A program made the translations under genes and the position numbers. 7,025 nt of DNA from Candidatus Poseidonia sp. GTDB taxonomy: Archaea; Thermoplasmatota; Poseidoniia; Poseidoniales; Poseidoniaceae. Positions within the stretch are counted from its first letter, which is position 1, and every line of letters begins with the position of its first letter. Shown here piece by piece: positions 6,673 through 7,025 of the stretch. The stretch covers positions 2,197 to 9,221 of the forward strand of contig DUIU01000209.1 in the NCBI GenBank assembly GCA_013330155.1, read 5' to 3'. The notes under the pieces were generated by a model. That model saw nothing but the letters and a program-made list of their open reading frames with translations. It had not been told where the DNA came from and made no database searches.

Positions 6673-7025
6673 ATTCGAATTTCAGTGCTTGGGGTCGGAG
6701 CCATTGGTTCAGTGGTTGCAGCATCCTTGGCCAGTACAGATGTTGAGGTTCACCTCCATGTTCGGGGTGAGCGAGGGGCACTTCAGATGCTTCAAGGACT
6801 CACCATAGGGGGGCACCAAACCATCGAGATAGAGGCCAGCAGGTTCTTGTTTTCCTGTGAGGAATTGCCGGTTGAGGATGGTCTTCTGCATGGTTCAGAT
6901 GTGGTTATTCTAGCCTGTAAATCTCATGCAGTTGAACATCTTGCCCAAACGGCAGCTACCTTTGTGAAGCCAGACGGTGTAGTGATGGCCTTGTCCAATG
7001 GGTTAGGGCACATAACAACGCTTCG
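6673..7025 (+). CDS. panE: 2-dehydropantoate 2-reductase (ketopantoate reductase), N-terminal part, 3' end outside window
   Basis: This enzyme reduces ketopantoate to pantoate with NADPH, a step of pantothenate/CoA synthesis in the cytosol. 117 residues are visible out of a usual ~300, so only the Rossmann domain is seen. With ATT 6673 as residue 1, the start reads (M)RISVLGVGAIGS, with GxGxxG at 7-12. R31 falls exactly where E. coli PanE has R31, which contacts the NADPH 2'-phosphate. K83 ('ACKSH') and N109 ('LSNGLG') are 26 residues apart, the same spacing as E. coli K72 and N98. No ATG, GTG or TTG lies in frame between the preceding stop (6661-6663) and GTG 6685. Starting at that GTG would cut off the first strand of the Rossmann fold. 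ATT is therefore the best-supported start, or a former ATG altered by mutation or sequencing error. Other PanE/ApbA-fold reductases remain possible because the catalytic C-terminal domain is not visible. Confidence 0.85.
   Translation, partial: MRISVLGVGAIGSVVAASLASTDVEVHLHVRGERGALQMLQGLTIGGHQTIEIEASRFLFSCEELPVEDGLLHGSDVVILACKSHAVEHLAQTAATFVKPDGVVMALSNGLGHITTL

Overview
The window carries the 3' end of an archaeal-type (A/V-type) ATP synthase operon, followed by a large membrane protein and the start of a ketopantoate reductase gene. Everything real is on the + strand, head to tail, with short gaps and recognisable Shine-Dalgarno (SD) sequences. The gene order F-A-B-D matches the distal part of the classical archaeal aha/atp operon (H-I-K-E-C-F-A-B-D). 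The organism is most likely a mesophilic euryarchaeon. A marine lineage such as Marine Group II (Poseidoniales) is my best guess, from the moderate GC content, the A-type ATPase and the ectodomain rich in N-glycosylation sequons. This is an inference from gene content, because there is no marker gene to settle taxonomy.

Layout: 1-242 is the C-terminal part of atpF (central stalk). 274-2013 is atpA (catalytic subunit, intact P-loop, no intein). 2027-3406 is atpB (non-catalytic subunit). 3442-4059 is atpD (central rotor shaft). A 69-base gap holding a small imperfect hairpin follows. 4129-6663 encodes an 844-residue membrane protein that starts with TTG. From 6673 to the window end is the N-terminal part of a PanE/ApbA-family reductase, apparently beginning with an ATT codon.

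The three complete ATPase genes and the atpF fragment look conventional. F and D form the rotor shaft inside the A3B3 head, which couples ion flow through the membrane ring (encoded outside this window) to ATP synthesis.

The item most worth attention is the 844-residue protein. Its first ~400 residues have the layout of a site-2 protease (M50, EGY1-like), but the HEXXH zinc motif, the AGP motif and the LDG zinc-ligand motif are all replaced, so it looks like a catalytically dead pseudoprotease. Its last ~440 residues form an apparently extracellular region with ten N-X-S/T sequons (none in the N-terminal half), six cysteines that could form three disulfides, and a partly repeated beta-rich unit. 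A second oddity is the ATT start proposed for the reductase, supported by an SD at good spacing and by residue-for-residue register with E. coli PanE.
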